Notes under the pieces: generated by a model | Told to the model about the DNA's origin: nothing | The model's database searches: none | Seen by the model: only the letters and a program-made list of their open reading frames with translations | Translations under genes and position numbers: made by a program | Shown here: one piece after another, positions 49,510 to 58,484 of the stretch | Position numbering within the stretch: the stretch's first letter is position 1 | How the letters are laid out: each line of letters starts with the position of its first letter | NCBI GenBank assembly: GCA_036821185.1 | Contig: DAISKD010000003.1 | Location: forward strand, 124,001 to 188,000 | Direction: 5' to 3' | DNA length: 64,000 nt | Origin: CALJTV01 sp036821185 | Lineage (GTDB): Bacteria; Chloroflexota; Dehalococcoidia; GIF9; UBA5629

Positions 49510-49698
49510 TTATTTGGTGCTGCTTCTGCTGCTTTTGCGCCGCTTTGCTGCCTCTTTTCGCTTCCGCTTCACACTGGGTTTTTCGTAGAAGCTACGCCGC
49601 CGCACCTCACTGATTATCCCCTGTTGCTGTACTTTTTTGGTGAACCGTCTCAAAAGACTTTCGAAACTCTCTCCAGGTTCAAGTTTTACCTCGGGCAC
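49510..49698 (-). CDS. rpsU: 30S ribosomal protein bS21
   Basis: 62 residues, very basic, with the S21 pattern ESFESLLRRFTKKVQQQG, then EVRRRSFYEKPSVKRKRKEAAKRR. It helps base-pair the mRNA with the 16S 3' end. The start is GTG at 49698 with aaggaag about 10 nt upstream. It probably heads the unit with yqeY, purQ, purL and DUF1015; a candidate -35 (TTGACT) is visible upstream but its -10 spacing is poor, so no promoter is called. Confidence 0.95.
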   Translation of the reverse strand: MPEVKLEPGESFESLLRRFTKKVQQQGIISEVRRRSFYEKPSVKRKRKEAAKRRKSSRSSTK

Positions 49699-49931
49699 GC
49701 TCGATCACTTCCTTCTTGGTTTAATTTAAATAAGAATACCACCCTTAATGGAGGACAAGTCAACGGAGACTCATTTTATCCTTTCCCCCCAATCCTGTCA
49801 AGTATGCGTGCTCGTCCGCTGGATGGTGACACTTTAGTGTTAAGTCCTGAGACAAAGCGAGCATAACAAGCCATTTGCGGCGCTGCTGGTGCCGCTCAGT
49901 GTTTAACTTTAGCGAGCTCCGGCTTGTCCGA

Positions 49932-51506
49932 CTATAGTCTTACCAGCTTGGCGGTGTGGACGTCGGGAAGTGCCAGGATTTGCTGTATGTGCTCTTCGGA
50001 GAGCGCCTCATCCAGGGCAAGGATCATCAGAGCTTTGCCCCTGGGCTGGAGCCGAGCGAGCTGCATGGAGCTGATGTTTATGTCTGCCTTCCCGGTTATG
50101 GTGCCTACGGCGCCTATAAGGCCAGGGCGGTCTCGGTGGTCGCTGAAAAGGAAATAACCCCCGGTGGGGACAATGTCTGGCCAGAAGTCGTTTACGCGCA
50201 CGATGTGTGTCTCGCCCCGCATAACTGTGCCGGCAACGATTGTTTTTCCAGCTTCGGTAACCACTTCTAGGGTGATCAAGCTGGAATAGTTTTCGCAGGT
50301 GCTTTCTTTCTGTTCTAGCACTTTTATTCCCCGTTGACTGGCAAGGATGTTGGCGTTGACCAGGTTGACCCTTTCTTCGCTTATACCTTCAAGCAAGCCA
50401 CCGATGGCTGCTGCTCTCACCGCAGCAGTGTCGTAGTTAGCTATTTCCCCGTTGTACTTAATATGGACACTCTTTATTTGCCCTTCCATGAGCTGTCTAG
50501 CTAGACTTCCCAGCGTGGAAGCCACTTGCATGAAGGGGGAAAGCACTGCGAAAAGTTCGGCAGGTATTTGTGGCGCGTTCACCGCGTATTTTGCTGGCTG
50601 GCAATTTAGTACGGCGATTACCTGTTCGGCCACTTCCAAAGCGATGCTTTCTTGTGCTTCTGTAGTGGAGGCGCCGAGGTGAGGGGTGACGATGATGTTT
50701 TCACAGCGAAAGAGCGGGCTCTCGGTGATAGGCTCTTTGGAGAAGACATCCAGAGCGGCGCCAGCTATTTTGCCAGATTCGACAGCGCGGTGCAGGGCTT
50801 CCTCGTCGATAAGACCACCGCGGGCACAATTGATGATGCGTGCTGTGGGCTTCATTTTCGAGAGCTCTCGAGCACCGATGAGTCCTTTCGTCTTTGGGGT
50901 TAAAGGCAGGTGGAGCGTAATGAAATCAGACTCTTGTAGTAGCTGTTCTAGAGGGACGAGCTCGACACCGAGGTTGCGCGCATAGTCCGACGAGACTAGA
51001 GGGTCGTGGCCGATAAGGCGCATTTTGAATGCTTGAGCGCGTCTGGCGACCTCCGAACCGACGTTTCCCAAGCCAATGATGCCCAGTGTTTTGTTTTTCA
51101 GCTCGGTGCCCACGAACTGAGTTCGTTGCCATACTCCTGATTTCAGCTTGTTGTTGGCCTGCGGTATGTGTCGGGCTAGTGCCAACATCAGTGCCATGGT
51201 GTGTTCAGCGGCGGCGATAGTGTTTCCGGTAGGGGCATTTACCACAACGATACCTCGTCTTGTAGCTGCCTCGACGTCGATGTTGTCCAAGCCGACACCG
51301 GCGCGGGCGATTACTTGGAGATTATTTCCAGCTTCGATGATGTCAGCGGTGACCCTTGTCTCGCTGCGCACTATTAGGGCATGGTAGTCCCCGATGATGC
51401 TCTGTAGCTCCTCGGGTTTTATGCCCAGCCTGACATCCACTTCTACTCGAGACCTGAGGACCTCGATTCCTGCTTCTGCCAAGGGGTCAGTGATAAGAAC
51501 CTTCAT
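49932..51506 (-). CDS. serA: D-3-phosphoglycerate dehydrogenase
   Basis: 524 residues, the long form with a C-terminal ACT domain. Motifs: VRSETRVTADIIEAG, the NAD loop LGIIGLGNVGSEVA, catalytic Arg/Glu/His in INCARGGLIDEEAL and TPHLGASTTEAQ. The intervening domain and the final ACT domain (RPGLIGAVGTITGKADINISSMQLA) allow feedback by serine. It starts serine synthesis by oxidising 3-phosphoglycerate with NAD. It follows the aminotransferase gene by 38 bp on the same strand. Confidence 0.97.
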   Translation of the reverse strand: MKVLITDPLAEAGIEVLRSRVEVDVRLGIKPEELQSIIGDYHALIVRSETRVTADIIEAGNNLQVIARAGVGLDNIDVEAATRRGIVVVNAPTGNTIAAAEHTMALMLALARHIPQANNKLKSGVWQRTQFVGTELKNKTLGIIGLGNVGSEVARRAQAFKMRLIGHDPLVSSDYARNLGVELVPLEQLLQESDFITLHLPLTPKTKGLIGARELSKMKPTARIINCARGGLIDEEALHRAVESGKIAGAALDVFSKEPITESPLFRCENIIVTPHLGASTTEAQESIALEVAEQVIAVLNCQPAKYAVNAPQIPAELFAVLSPFMQVASTLGSLARQLMEGQIKSVHIKYNGEIANYDTAAVRAAAIGGLLEGISEERVNLVNANILASQRGIKVLEQKESTCENYSSLITLEVVTEAGKTIVAGTVMRGETHIVRVNDFWPDIVPTGGYFLFSDHRDRPGLIGAVGTITGKADINISSMQLARLQPRGKALMILALDEALSEEHIQQILALPDVHTAKLVRL

Positions 51507-51544
51507 AACAGTTTCCTTATACCAGCTATCACATACTTATTCAA

Positions 51545-52624
51545 CTATGCACTTGCTTTGGGGAGAGCTTTGGATATTGCCTTGAGCACCTCTTTCATAT
51601 CCTTTTCCTGTACCCAGCCGAGATGGCCGATGCGGAAAATCTTTCCGGAAAGGTTGCCCTGACCACCGGAAAGCTCGACCTGGTATTCATTCCTGAGTAC
51701 CTGTAGGAATTTTGATACGGTAAGTTTCTCCGGGGCCTTGACCGCAGTCACCGTGTTGGAAGCGTATCTTTCCTCTGGGAAAAGGGACAATCCCAAAGAT
51801 TTCACACCCTGACGGGTGAAATTGGCGATTCGGGCATGGCGGGCGATGACACTGTTCAAGCCTTCAGCGAGCAACATATCGAGGGCGACGGTTAAGCCGA
51901 AGAAGGTGGAGACGCATGGCGTCCACGGCGTTTGTCCCCTTTCCAGGTAGCTCTTAGCTTTGGTGAAGTCCCAGTAATATCTGGGCATTTTGGCTTTTGC
52001 GTGTGCCTGCCAGGCTTTTTCGCTCACGCTGACCATTGCCAGCCCCGGGGGAACCATCCAGCCTTTCTGTGAAGCAGTGACCACCACGTCACACTGCCAT
52101 TCGTCCACCGGCAGTTCAATGGAGCCGAGGCTACTGATGGCATCAACGAGGACGAGCTTGTCATACTCCTTGGCTATAGCACTTATGGTCTTGAGGTCAT
52201 TGGTGATGCCGGTGGATGTCTCGTTATGGGTCACCAGCACCGCCTTTATGCTGGCATCTTCTTTAAGGGCCTTGCGGACGGCATCGGGGTCGACCGGCTT
52301 GCCCCATTCAAAGTTTAGCCTCTTTACCTCGGCACCGTAGCACTCCGGGATTTCGGCAAAGCGGTCGCCGAAGAAGCCACAGGAAAGCGCCAGCACCTTG
52401 TCGCCCGGAGAAAGGGTATTGATCACGGCAGCCTCCATGCCGCCGGTGCCCGAACCGGTGAGGATGAAGATATCGTTTTTGGTCTGGAACAGCTTTTTGA
52501 GCTTCTCGGTGACGTCGCGAATGATCTGGGCAAATTTGTCACCTCGATGGTCTATCATCTGGCTACCCACGGCTTTCAGGACCTGTGGTGGGCATGGGGT
52601 TGGTCCGGGTATCCTTAATTGCAT
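51545..52624 (-). CDS. Class V aminotransferase (serine/alanine-glyoxylate aminotransferase-like)
   Basis: 359 residues, PLP-dependent. It starts RIPGPTPCPPQVLKAVGSQMIDHRG, the typical opening, and the Schiff-base lysine is in VVTASQKGWMVPPGLAMVS. Relatives use serine, alanine, phosphoserine or glyoxylate. Immediately upstream of serA, it may be the transaminase that makes phosphoserine, as reported or predicted for anaerobes lacking a standard SerC, or a serine-glyoxylate enzyme. The sequence alone does not decide. Confidence 0.88.
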   Translation of the reverse strand: MQLRIPGPTPCPPQVLKAVGSQMIDHRGDKFAQIIRDVTEKLKKLFQTKNDIFILTGSGTGGMEAAVINTLSPGDKVLALSCGFFGDRFAEIPECYGAEVKRLNFEWGKPVDPDAVRKALKEDASIKAVLVTHNETSTGITNDLKTISAIAKEYDKLVLVDAISSLGSIELPVDEWQCDVVVTASQKGWMVPPGLAMVSVSEKAWQAHAKAKMPRYYWDFTKAKSYLERGQTPWTPCVSTFFGLTVALDMLLAEGLNSVIARHARIANFTRQGVKSLGLSLFPEERYASNTVTAVKAPEKLTVSKFLQVLRNEYQVELSGGQGNLSGKIFRIGHLGWVQEKDMKEVLKAISKALPKASA

Positions 52625-52657
52625 TGTTCCAAGTCCTCCTTTGTAGTTTTTTATTTT

Positions 52658-53845
52658 TCACACAGAAGCAAAGCGGCGTTTACCAATTTTGATTACGCTT
52701 CCTTTAGCGATGCTAGATAGCTCAAGGTCTTCGGTGATCTTTTTGCCGTTGACTTCTATAGCCCCCTGTTCAAGGAGCCTTCGGGCTTCGGAGCGGCTTC
52801 TGGTCAGGCCGGCGCGTGCCAGTGCGACGGTGAGAGTGATATTGCTGTCCGATAGACCTGCCAGCGAGACCAGTTCGTCAGGAGTCTCTCTTTTTTGGAA
52901 CACTTTAGCGAAGTGTTGCTCGGCCTCCTGTGCGGCTTTTGGGCTGTGGAACTGAGATACGATTTCAAAAGCAAGCCGCTTCTTAATAAGCATGGGATTG
53001 ATCTCGTTGCTGGCCATTTTGGCGCTGTATTCACAGATCTCCTCATCGCTGACATCGGTGAGTAGTTCGAAGTAGTCCAAGATAAGGCTGTCTGGGATGG
53101 ACATGACCTTACCGTACATTTCATTGGGCGGCTCGTCGATACCGATATAATTTCCCAGGCTTTTGCTCATTTTCTGGCTACCATCAGTACCCAGGAGGAG
53201 CGGCACGAGCAGGATCTGCTGTGGCTTTTGTCCCACCATTTGCTGAAGCTCTCTGCCCACGAGGCAATTGAACTTTTGGTCGGTGCCACCAAACTCAACA
53301 TCGGCTTCTATAGCGACTGAGTCGTAGGCTTGCAGTAGCGGGTAAAGCAGTTCTGTGAGGGCGATGGGGCGCCCGGAAGTGTACCGCTTACTGAAGTCTT
53401 CCCTAGCCAGGAACTGAGCTACGGTGAACTTGCTGGTGAGCTTTATCACATCCTCCAGACCGAATTTGCCGAACCACTCACTTTGCCATCTTACCTCGGT
53501 CTTGTCCCTGTCCACCACCCTGAAGAACTGCTCCATATATGTCCGGGCGTTGGTACGTACCTCGTCAGCTGTAAGCATGGGGCGGGTGCTGGAAACGCCA
53601 GTGGGGTCGCCAATCTGCGCTGTCCAGTCCCCTACGATTAGTATCACCTTGTGTCCTAACTCCTGGAACTGGCGCAGTTTTCTTAGACCAACCACATGAC
53701 CCAGATGAATATCAGGACAGCTGGGATCGAAGCCCTGTTTGAGCCTGAGCGGCTTGCCAGACTCTAGTAACGCCAATAGCTCAGACTCCACTATTACTTC
53801 AGCTACGCCACGTTTCAAAAGACGGTTAAGGATCCTATCGTCCAT
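52658..53845 (-). CDS. tyrS: Tyrosyl-tRNA synthetase
   Basis: 395 residues, class I synthetase: HIGH-like DIHLGHVVGLRKL, tyrosine-pocket residues around DWTAQIGDPTG, and KMSKSLGNYIG for the KMSKS loop. The C-terminal S4-like RNA-binding domain starts near LARAGLTRSRSEARRLLEQGAIEVNGK. It charges tRNA-Tyr. The ORF overlaps ribF by 11 bp. Confidence 0.96.
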   Translation of the reverse strand: MDDRILNRLLKRGVAEVIVESELLALLESGKPLRLKQGFDPSCPDIHLGHVVGLRKLRQFQELGHKVILIVGDWTAQIGDPTGVSSTRPMLTADEVRTNARTYMEQFFRVVDRDKTEVRWQSEWFGKFGLEDVIKLTSKFTVAQFLAREDFSKRYTSGRPIALTELLYPLLQAYDSVAIEADVEFGGTDQKFNCLVGRELQQMVGQKPQQILLVPLLLGTDGSQKMSKSLGNYIGIDEPPNEMYGKVMSIPDSLILDYFELLTDVSDEEICEYSAKMASNEINPMLIKKRLAFEIVSQFHSPKAAQEAEQHFAKVFQKRETPDELVSLAGLSDSNITLTVALARAGLTRSRSEARRLLEQGAIEVNGKKITEDLELSSIAKGSVIKIGKRRFASV

Positions 53846-54785
53846 GATGGTGCCCAGCTAGGATTTCTCTCGCCTTTTCGATATCTTTGGCGATCTGTGC
53901 TTTCAGGTCGTCCGCGGTGGCAAAGCGTTTTTCTTCCCTTATCCTTTCCAGAAACTCGACCTTAAGTTGCTGTCCTAACAGGTTGCTGCTGTAGTCGAGC
54001 ACATGGGTCTCGACCAGGCGTTTATTGCCGCCAAATGTGGGGCGGGTGCCAATGTTGGTTATCGCCGGCAAAGGCTGGTGGTCGATATAAACTACGGTAG
54101 CGTAAACGCCATCTGCAGGCAATGCCTGGTCAGGCGCTGCTTCTAAATTGGCCGTGGGGAAGCCGAGCTTGCCACCACGCCGATCGCCACTGACGACCTG
54201 TCCCTTGATGCTAAAGCGGCGTCCGACCAACTTCTCCACCCTTTTTATGTCGCCTTGGAGCAGGAACTGGCGGATGATGCTGCTGCTGACCACGGTACCA
54301 TCCAGGGTCACCGATGGGAATACCTCGACAGAGAAACCAAAGTCCTTACCCAGCGAGCGAAGGCTTTCGATGTTGCCCTCCCGGTTTTTGCCCAGCGCGA
54401 AGTCAGGTCCAATTATTAGCCCACGCATCTTGAGGTTGTCCTTCAATATCCGGACGAATTCTCTGGCGCTGAGCTGCGAGAGCTCTGAAGTGAAGGGCAA
54501 GACAGCGATTAGCTCTATGCCGATTTCCCGTATCAGGGCTACCCTGTCCTCAAGCTGGACAAGCCAGGGTATGGTGGTCCCTGAAGAGAGCACCGACTCG
54601 GGGTGAGTTTTAAAGGTAACTACTCCGCTGAGGTAGCCTCTGCTTTGGGCCTCTTGTTTCAGATACGAGAGCAGGCGCTGATGTCCCAGATGTACGCCGT
54701 CGAAGACACCGATGGACAGCAGGGCCTCCTTCTGTGGCTTGAATTTCGCCAGCTCTTTTTCAATTTGCGTAGTAGCATTTTTCAT
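53835..54785 (-). CDS. ribF: Bifunctional riboflavin kinase/FAD synthetase
   Basis: 316 residues. The FAD-synthetase (nucleotidyltransferase) domain has GVFDGVHLGHQRLL and a serine-rich SSSIIRQFLLQGDI; the kinase domain has GDRRGGKLGFPTANLE, DGVYATVV and the terminal NIGTRPTFGG with VETHVLDYSSNLLGQ. It makes FMN and FAD, needed by the many flavoproteins of this window. The 5' end overlaps the DAHP synthase gene by 4 bp. Confidence 0.95.
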   Translation of the reverse strand: MKNATTQIEKELAKFKPQKEALLSIGVFDGVHLGHQRLLSYLKQEAQSRGYLSGVVTFKTHPESVLSSGTTIPWLVQLEDRVALIREIGIELIAVLPFTSELSQLSAREFVRILKDNLKMRGLIIGPDFALGKNREGNIESLRSLGKDFGFSVEVFPSVTLDGTVVSSSIIRQFLLQGDIKRVEKLVGRRFSIKGQVVSGDRRGGKLGFPTANLEAAPDQALPADGVYATVVYIDHQPLPAITNIGTRPTFGGNKRLVETHVLDYSSNLLGQQLKVEFLERIREEKRFATADDLKAQIAKDIEKAREILAGHHHGR

Positions 54786-55834
54786 TCCAGGTTAAGGGGT
54801 GTGGGTCTTTCTGATGGGGTAGCCAGCCGTCTGCCCACAGCTTCAGCTATTGGTTTCAACTGGGCCATTAGATGATGAAAATTGTCGAAGGTGAGCGATT
54901 GGGCACCGTCTTTAAGGGCTGAGTCTGGGTTAGGGTGTACCTCGACCATGATGCCATCGGCTCCAGCGGCAACTGCAGCCAGTGCCATGGGTGTTACCAA
55001 GTACCATTTACCGGTGCCGTGGCTTGGGTCAGCGACGATGGGGAGATGACTGACCTTTTCGATTATCGGTATAGAGCTCACGTCAAAAGTATTTCGTGTG
55101 TAAGTCTCGAAGGTTCTGATCCCCCGCTCACAGAGCATGAGCTGGCTGTTACCCTGGGCCAGTATATACTCGGCTGCCAGCAACCATTCCTGAATCGTGG
55201 CTGAAAGTCCCCGCTTGAGCATGACCGGTTTGTTTGTTTTCCCTACTTCTACCAGGAGGTTGAAATTCTGCATATTGCGTGCACCGATCTGTAGAATGTC
55301 TGAGTACTCAGCTACCAACTCCACATCTTCCGGCGTCATAACTTCAGTAATGACCGGCAGGCCGGTCTCCTTTCTGGCTTTTGCCAGTATTTCCAGCCCG
55401 GCCTTGCCCAGGCCGCGGAAGCTGTAAGGCGAGGTGCTCGGCTTGTAGGCACCCCCGCGCAGAATTGTGGCGCCAGCAGCTTTTACAGCTTTGGCTGTTT
55501 CAATGGCTTGTTCTTCGCTCTCTACGGCACAGGGGCCAGCTATTACCACCACCTCTTTCCCTCCAATAGTTACACCAGCGACGTCGATCACGGTGTCTAA
55601 GGGGTGAAATTCACGACTGGCCAGTTTGTATGGCTTACTGACCCGGATGACATCCTCCACCCCCGGGAGTGCTTCCAGCATATCCTGTAGCTCTGGAAAT
55701 ATTTGACCAATGACGCCGATAACGGTTCTTTCAGTGCCCTGTGACAGGTGCGCTTTTAAGCCAGCGCTCTCAATGCGCTGTACCACTCTAGTAATTTCCT
55801 TTTCTGTAGCACCAACCCTCATAACCACAATCAT
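54782..55834 (-). CDS. aroF: 3-deoxy-7-phosphoheptulonate synthase (type I-beta, with N-terminal regulatory domain)
   Basis: 350 residues. The N-terminal ferredoxin-like/ACT-like domain (MIVVMRVGATEKEITRVVQ) is followed by the KDPG/DAHP barrel: VIAGPCAVESEEQ, GGAYKPSTSPYSFRGLG, LQIGARNMQNFNLL, KRGLSATIQEWLLAAEYI and the SHGTGKW metal site in ADPSHGTGK. It makes DAHP from phosphoenolpyruvate and erythrose 4-phosphate. The N-terminal domain is the type that gives feedback by aromatic amino acids or chorismate products. It follows the AroH gene by 3 bp. Confidence 0.95.
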   Translation of the reverse strand: MIVVMRVGATEKEITRVVQRIESAGLKAHLSQGTERTVIGVIGQIFPELQDMLEALPGVEDVIRVSKPYKLASREFHPLDTVIDVAGVTIGGKEVVVIAGPCAVESEEQAIETAKAVKAAGATILRGGAYKPSTSPYSFRGLGKAGLEILAKARKETGLPVITEVMTPEDVELVAEYSDILQIGARNMQNFNLLVEVGKTNKPVMLKRGLSATIQEWLLAAEYILAQGNSQLMLCERGIRTFETYTRNTFDVSSIPIIEKVSHLPIVADPSHGTGKWYLVTPMALAAVAAGADGIMVEVHPNPDSALKDGAQSLTFDNFHHLMAQLKPIAEAVGRRLATPSERPTPLNLE

Positions 55835-55837
55835 CTT

Positions 55838-56194
55838 CTACACTCCCTCCTTGAGAACCTCGGTTCCTTTCAAGTAAACATGCACTATTTCATCGTTCTT
55901 TTTGGTAGTATTGATAAGCATTAGAATCCGCAGGCAGCGGGGGAGAGAATTGGGGACATTCATTTCGTGACTGCAAAGTAAGGCAACATTGTTCCATCCC
56001 ATCTCACGGGCGGCAGCCGCTGGAAAGGCTGCATTAATGTCCGTAGTGGTGGTAAACCAGACACAAGCTATGTCGTCGGTCTTTACCTCGTTTGCCTTGA
56101 CCATGACCTCAAGTAGCTCCCTGCTGGCAGCAAGGATAGCTTCTTTAGTATTGTCCGTAACTATAGTGGCACCTCTGATACCACGACACCACAA
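55838..56194 (-). CDS. aroH: Chorismate mutase, AroH type
   Basis: 118 residues, monofunctional trimeric AroH fold: RGIRGATIVTDNTKEAIL, DIACVWFTTTTDINAAFPAAAAREMGW and HEMNVPNSLPRCLRIL, with the usual C-terminal HVYLKGTEVLKE. It converts chorismate to prephenate. The start is TTG at 56194, with aagggg about 10 nt upstream. First gene of a minus-strand run with DAHP synthase, ribF and tyrS. Confidence 0.93.
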   Translation of the reverse strand: MWCRGIRGATIVTDNTKEAILAASRELLEVMVKANEVKTDDIACVWFTTTTDINAAFPAAAAREMGWNNVALLCSHEMNVPNSLPRCLRILMLINTTKKNDEIVHVYLKGTEVLKEGV

Positions 56195-56331
56195 GGTCAG
56201 TTAACCCCTTTCAGTAACATAATAGCCTACTCTATTTGGCGTTGACCGTCAAGGCAGGATATTTGCAAGGAAAGGAACAAAGCGCTAGACTGGACGACAC
56301 GACTACGGAAAATCTGGTTTCGGAGGTTTCG

Positions 56332-56922
56332 ATGTATTACGGTCAGAGGTTTGCTATAGTGCTGGGGCTGTTTTTGTCTGCGGTTATATTGTGCAGTGGC
56401 GCTGGCTTGCTAGGCTATTTCTACGGCTACAAAGTCGCTACAACGGTCAGTTATGGTAAGGGCTATGCACAGGGCAAGGAAAAAGGCTACCAGGCCGGCT
56501 ATGATGAGGGGTATAGAGCGCGACAGGAGGCATACAAGCCGACCTTGCAATTGGCCTCTCAAGGAGAAGCTATTGTTCTTCGGAAGCCCACCTATCAGCA
56601 GGTGAAGGAGTTTCTAGCTGAAGATACCACGAACTTAAAGGCGTATGCGGAGGGGCAGTATGTTTGTGTAGATTTCGCCGCTGAAGTAAATAACAACGCT
56701 GAGCAGAAAGGTATAAGGTGTGCCGTTGTGGACATCTTTCACCCCGAAGGTTACGGGCATACTGTGGTGGCCTTTGATACTGCGGACAGGGGCCTAGTGT
56801 TCATTGAGCCGCAGTTCGACCGGGAGGTCAGGCTGGTGGTGGGGAAGAGCTACGCGCAGACCAATGGTTTTATCCCGGCACCACGCGACGATGCCATCGT
56901 GCGCTATGTAATTTCGTGGTGA
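56332..56922 (+). CDS. Membrane-anchored transglutaminase-like protein (putative)
   Basis: 196 residues from ATG 56332, chosen because ggagg lies 5 nt before it; an in-frame TTG at 56236 would add 32 residues without a site. A single N-terminal membrane helix (FAIVLGLFLSAVILCSGAGL) is followed by a Tyr/Gly/Lys-rich linker with repeats of the form KGYxxGxxxGY, then a globular domain. The domain has YVCVDFAAEVNNNAEQKGIRC, GYGHTVVAFDT and LVFIEPQFD, a Cys-His-Glu/Asp pattern like transglutaminase-type peptidases. The domain would face outside. Function unknown. Confidence 0.65.
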   Translation: MYYGQRFAIVLGLFLSAVILCSGAGLLGYFYGYKVATTVSYGKGYAQGKEKGYQAGYDEGYRARQEAYKPTLQLASQGEAIVLRKPTYQQVKEFLAEDTTNLKAYAEGQYVCVDFAAEVNNNAEQKGIRCAVVDIFHPEGYGHTVVAFDTADRGLVFIEPQFDREVRLVVGKSYAQTNGFIPAPRDDAIVRYVISW

Positions 56923-56935
56923 ACTCCTGTCTAAG

Positions 56936-57199
56936 TTAGAAGCGGACGACGATGAGTGCCTCGGTATCGGATATTTGCTCACCCCGAACTGGCGTTCCAG
57001 GCATGGTGATCAGGTAATGTTCGTCACCGTTTTCTCCTCGAACGGAAATAGCAAGGTTGTCCGTAATGCTCAGTGAAGCAGCCCTGCTATCGGGCCATTC
57101 TCCCAGCAGCCTGTCCGGAGTGGTTATAGTTATGCCCGGTGCGCCATCCCTGATGGTGGCCACTTTAATGGTAATGCTGACCTCGTGTTCTGCCAGCAT
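56936..57199 (-). CDS. Small hypothetical protein, 87 residues
   Basis: Not recognised. The frame runs from ATG 57199 to 56936 and follows the redoxin gene on the same strand by 35 bp. The sequence (EVSITIKVATIRDGAPGITIT onward) looks beta-rich and soluble, with no cysteine, signal peptide or membrane helix. No clear ribosome site is visible. It could be a real gene at the end of the thioredoxin unit or a chance frame; no larger credible frame lies opposite. Confidence 0.5.
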   Translation of the reverse strand: MLAEHEVSITIKVATIRDGAPGITITTPDRLLGEWPDSRAASLSITDNLAISVRGENGDEHYLITMPGTPVRGEQISDTEALIVVRF

Positions 57200-57234
57200 G
57201 GCGCGACAGTGGTGCCATAACCTGTGGCGTCTGG

Positions 57235-57738
57235 TTACAAAGACCTGATGATGAAGCTTATTTCCTCAGGACTTTTGAAGGGGCCGATTTTTTGGTATCT
57301 GATAATGCCGCTTTTATCAATTACGAAATTCGTTGGCGGATTGCGGATGGCGCCGTATTGCGTAGCTACCTCACCCTTGGGGTCGGGCAGGGCCGGGAAA
57401 TGCACATATCCTTTTCTGGAGACATATTCCCGTACCAAGTTAGCGCCGTTGAACTGGTAGACTTCGAGGATGACGAGGTTTTCCTTTTCTTGCTGGGCTA
57501 TAGCGACGAGATGCGGCATTTGGTCCTCACAACCTTTACAGTTAATGCTGGCGAATACTAGGATCACTGTTTTGCCCTGAAACTGACTTAAGCTGATAGC
57601 CTCGCCATTGATGTCCTTCAGGGTGAAGTCTGGGGCCTTATCGCCTATCTGGGGAATAGTCCCTGCAACTCCGCATCCAGCGCAAAGAAGAGCTAGTAGT
57701 ACGACACCCATGACGAAGTTCGCGGTTATCTTCTTCAT
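57235..57738 (-). CDS. Thioredoxin-like redoxin lipoprotein (TlpA/AhpC-TSA type)
   Basis: 167 residues from ATG 57738 (KKITANFVMGVVLLALLCAGC); the frame extends to TTG 57753, but the ggag in that stretch fits as ribosome site for the ATG. The lipobox LCAGC predicts a lipid-anchored exported protein. The thioredoxin fold has DKAPDFTLKDINGEAISLSQFQGKTVI and an INCKGCE active CxxC. It would reduce or oxidise extracytoplasmic thiols, with electrons coming through the CcdA protein encoded just upstream. Its closest general match is the ResA/TlpA group. Confidence 0.88.
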   Translation of the reverse strand: MKKITANFVMGVVLLALLCAGCGVAGTIPQIGDKAPDFTLKDINGEAISLSQFQGKTVILVFASINCKGCEDQMPHLVAIAQQEKENLVILEVYQFNGANLVREYVSRKGYVHFPALPDPKGEVATQYGAIRNPPTNFVIDKSGIIRYQKIGPFKSPEEISFIIRSL

Positions 57739-57780
57739 TCCAGCATTCTCCAAGATTCTTGTCGTTTTGTAGCGGGTGAT

Positions 57781-58479
57781 TTACCAGCTGACGAAACTAG
57801 CCAGCCATTCTAAGCTACCGGTAAGGATGAGGATGCCGACGATTATCAGCAGGATGCCGCTAGCTATAGAAAGGGGGCCGAGGTGCCGGTTGATACCTTT
57901 CCAAAGTGGCACCAGCGCTCCCCAGGCGACACCAAGCAGGATAAAGGGTATACCCAGACCCAAGGAGTAGGTAGCTAGCAGGTATACACCTTCTACGGCA
58001 GTATGTGAGCTCCAGGCTAGGGCGAGTATGGCGCCAAGCACGGGGCCCACACATGGTGTCCATCCCAGAGCGAAGGCAGCACCAAGGATGACTGAGCGGA
58101 GATACCCCGGGTTCCCCCTGAGGTGGACAACGAAGTTCTTTTCATAATTGAGCCAGGACAGCTTATATGCGGCGATGATGAGGGCACCGAAGACTATGAT
58201 CAGGGCGCCGGCTATCTGGCGCAGGAGGACGGAGTGGGCTACTAGAGCGGTGCCGATGAGCCCGACCGAAGCGCCGAAACAGGTAAAGACCAGAGAGAAT
58301 CCGAGGACGAAGCTGAGGCTGTGGAAAATCATGGGGAGGTATCTACGGCGGGCTGCGGCTTCGATAGAAGTTATTCCGGCCAGACTGGCAATGTATGCTG
58401 GGACAAGTGGCAGGATGCACGGAGAGAAGAATGAAAGTATCCCGCCGGTAAAAGCGACCGCGTAAGTGATCTCAGTCAT
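57781..58479 (-). CDS. ccdA: CcdA/DsbD-type thiol:disulfide electron transporter
   Basis: 232 residues with about six membrane helices. SFFSPCILPLVPAYIASLAG and GWTPCVGPVLGAILALAW are the two conserved PC-containing helices whose cysteines pass electrons across the membrane. It sits 5 bp after trxA and just before the redoxin lipoprotein, giving a complete chain: cytoplasmic thioredoxin, membrane CcdA, extracytoplasmic redoxin. No cytochrome c genes are nearby, so the target may be other exported thiol proteins. Confidence 0.94.
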   Translation of the reverse strand: MTEITYAVAFTGGILSFFSPCILPLVPAYIASLAGITSIEAAARRRYLPMIFHSLSFVLGFSLVFTCFGASVGLIGTALVAHSVLLRQIAGALIIVFGALIIAAYKLSWLNYEKNFVVHLRGNPGYLRSVILGAAFALGWTPCVGPVLGAILALAWSSHTAVEGVYLLATYSLGLGIPFILLGVAWGALVPLWKGINRHLGPLSIASGILLIIVGILILTGSLEWLASFVSW

Positions 58480-58484
58480 TGCCC

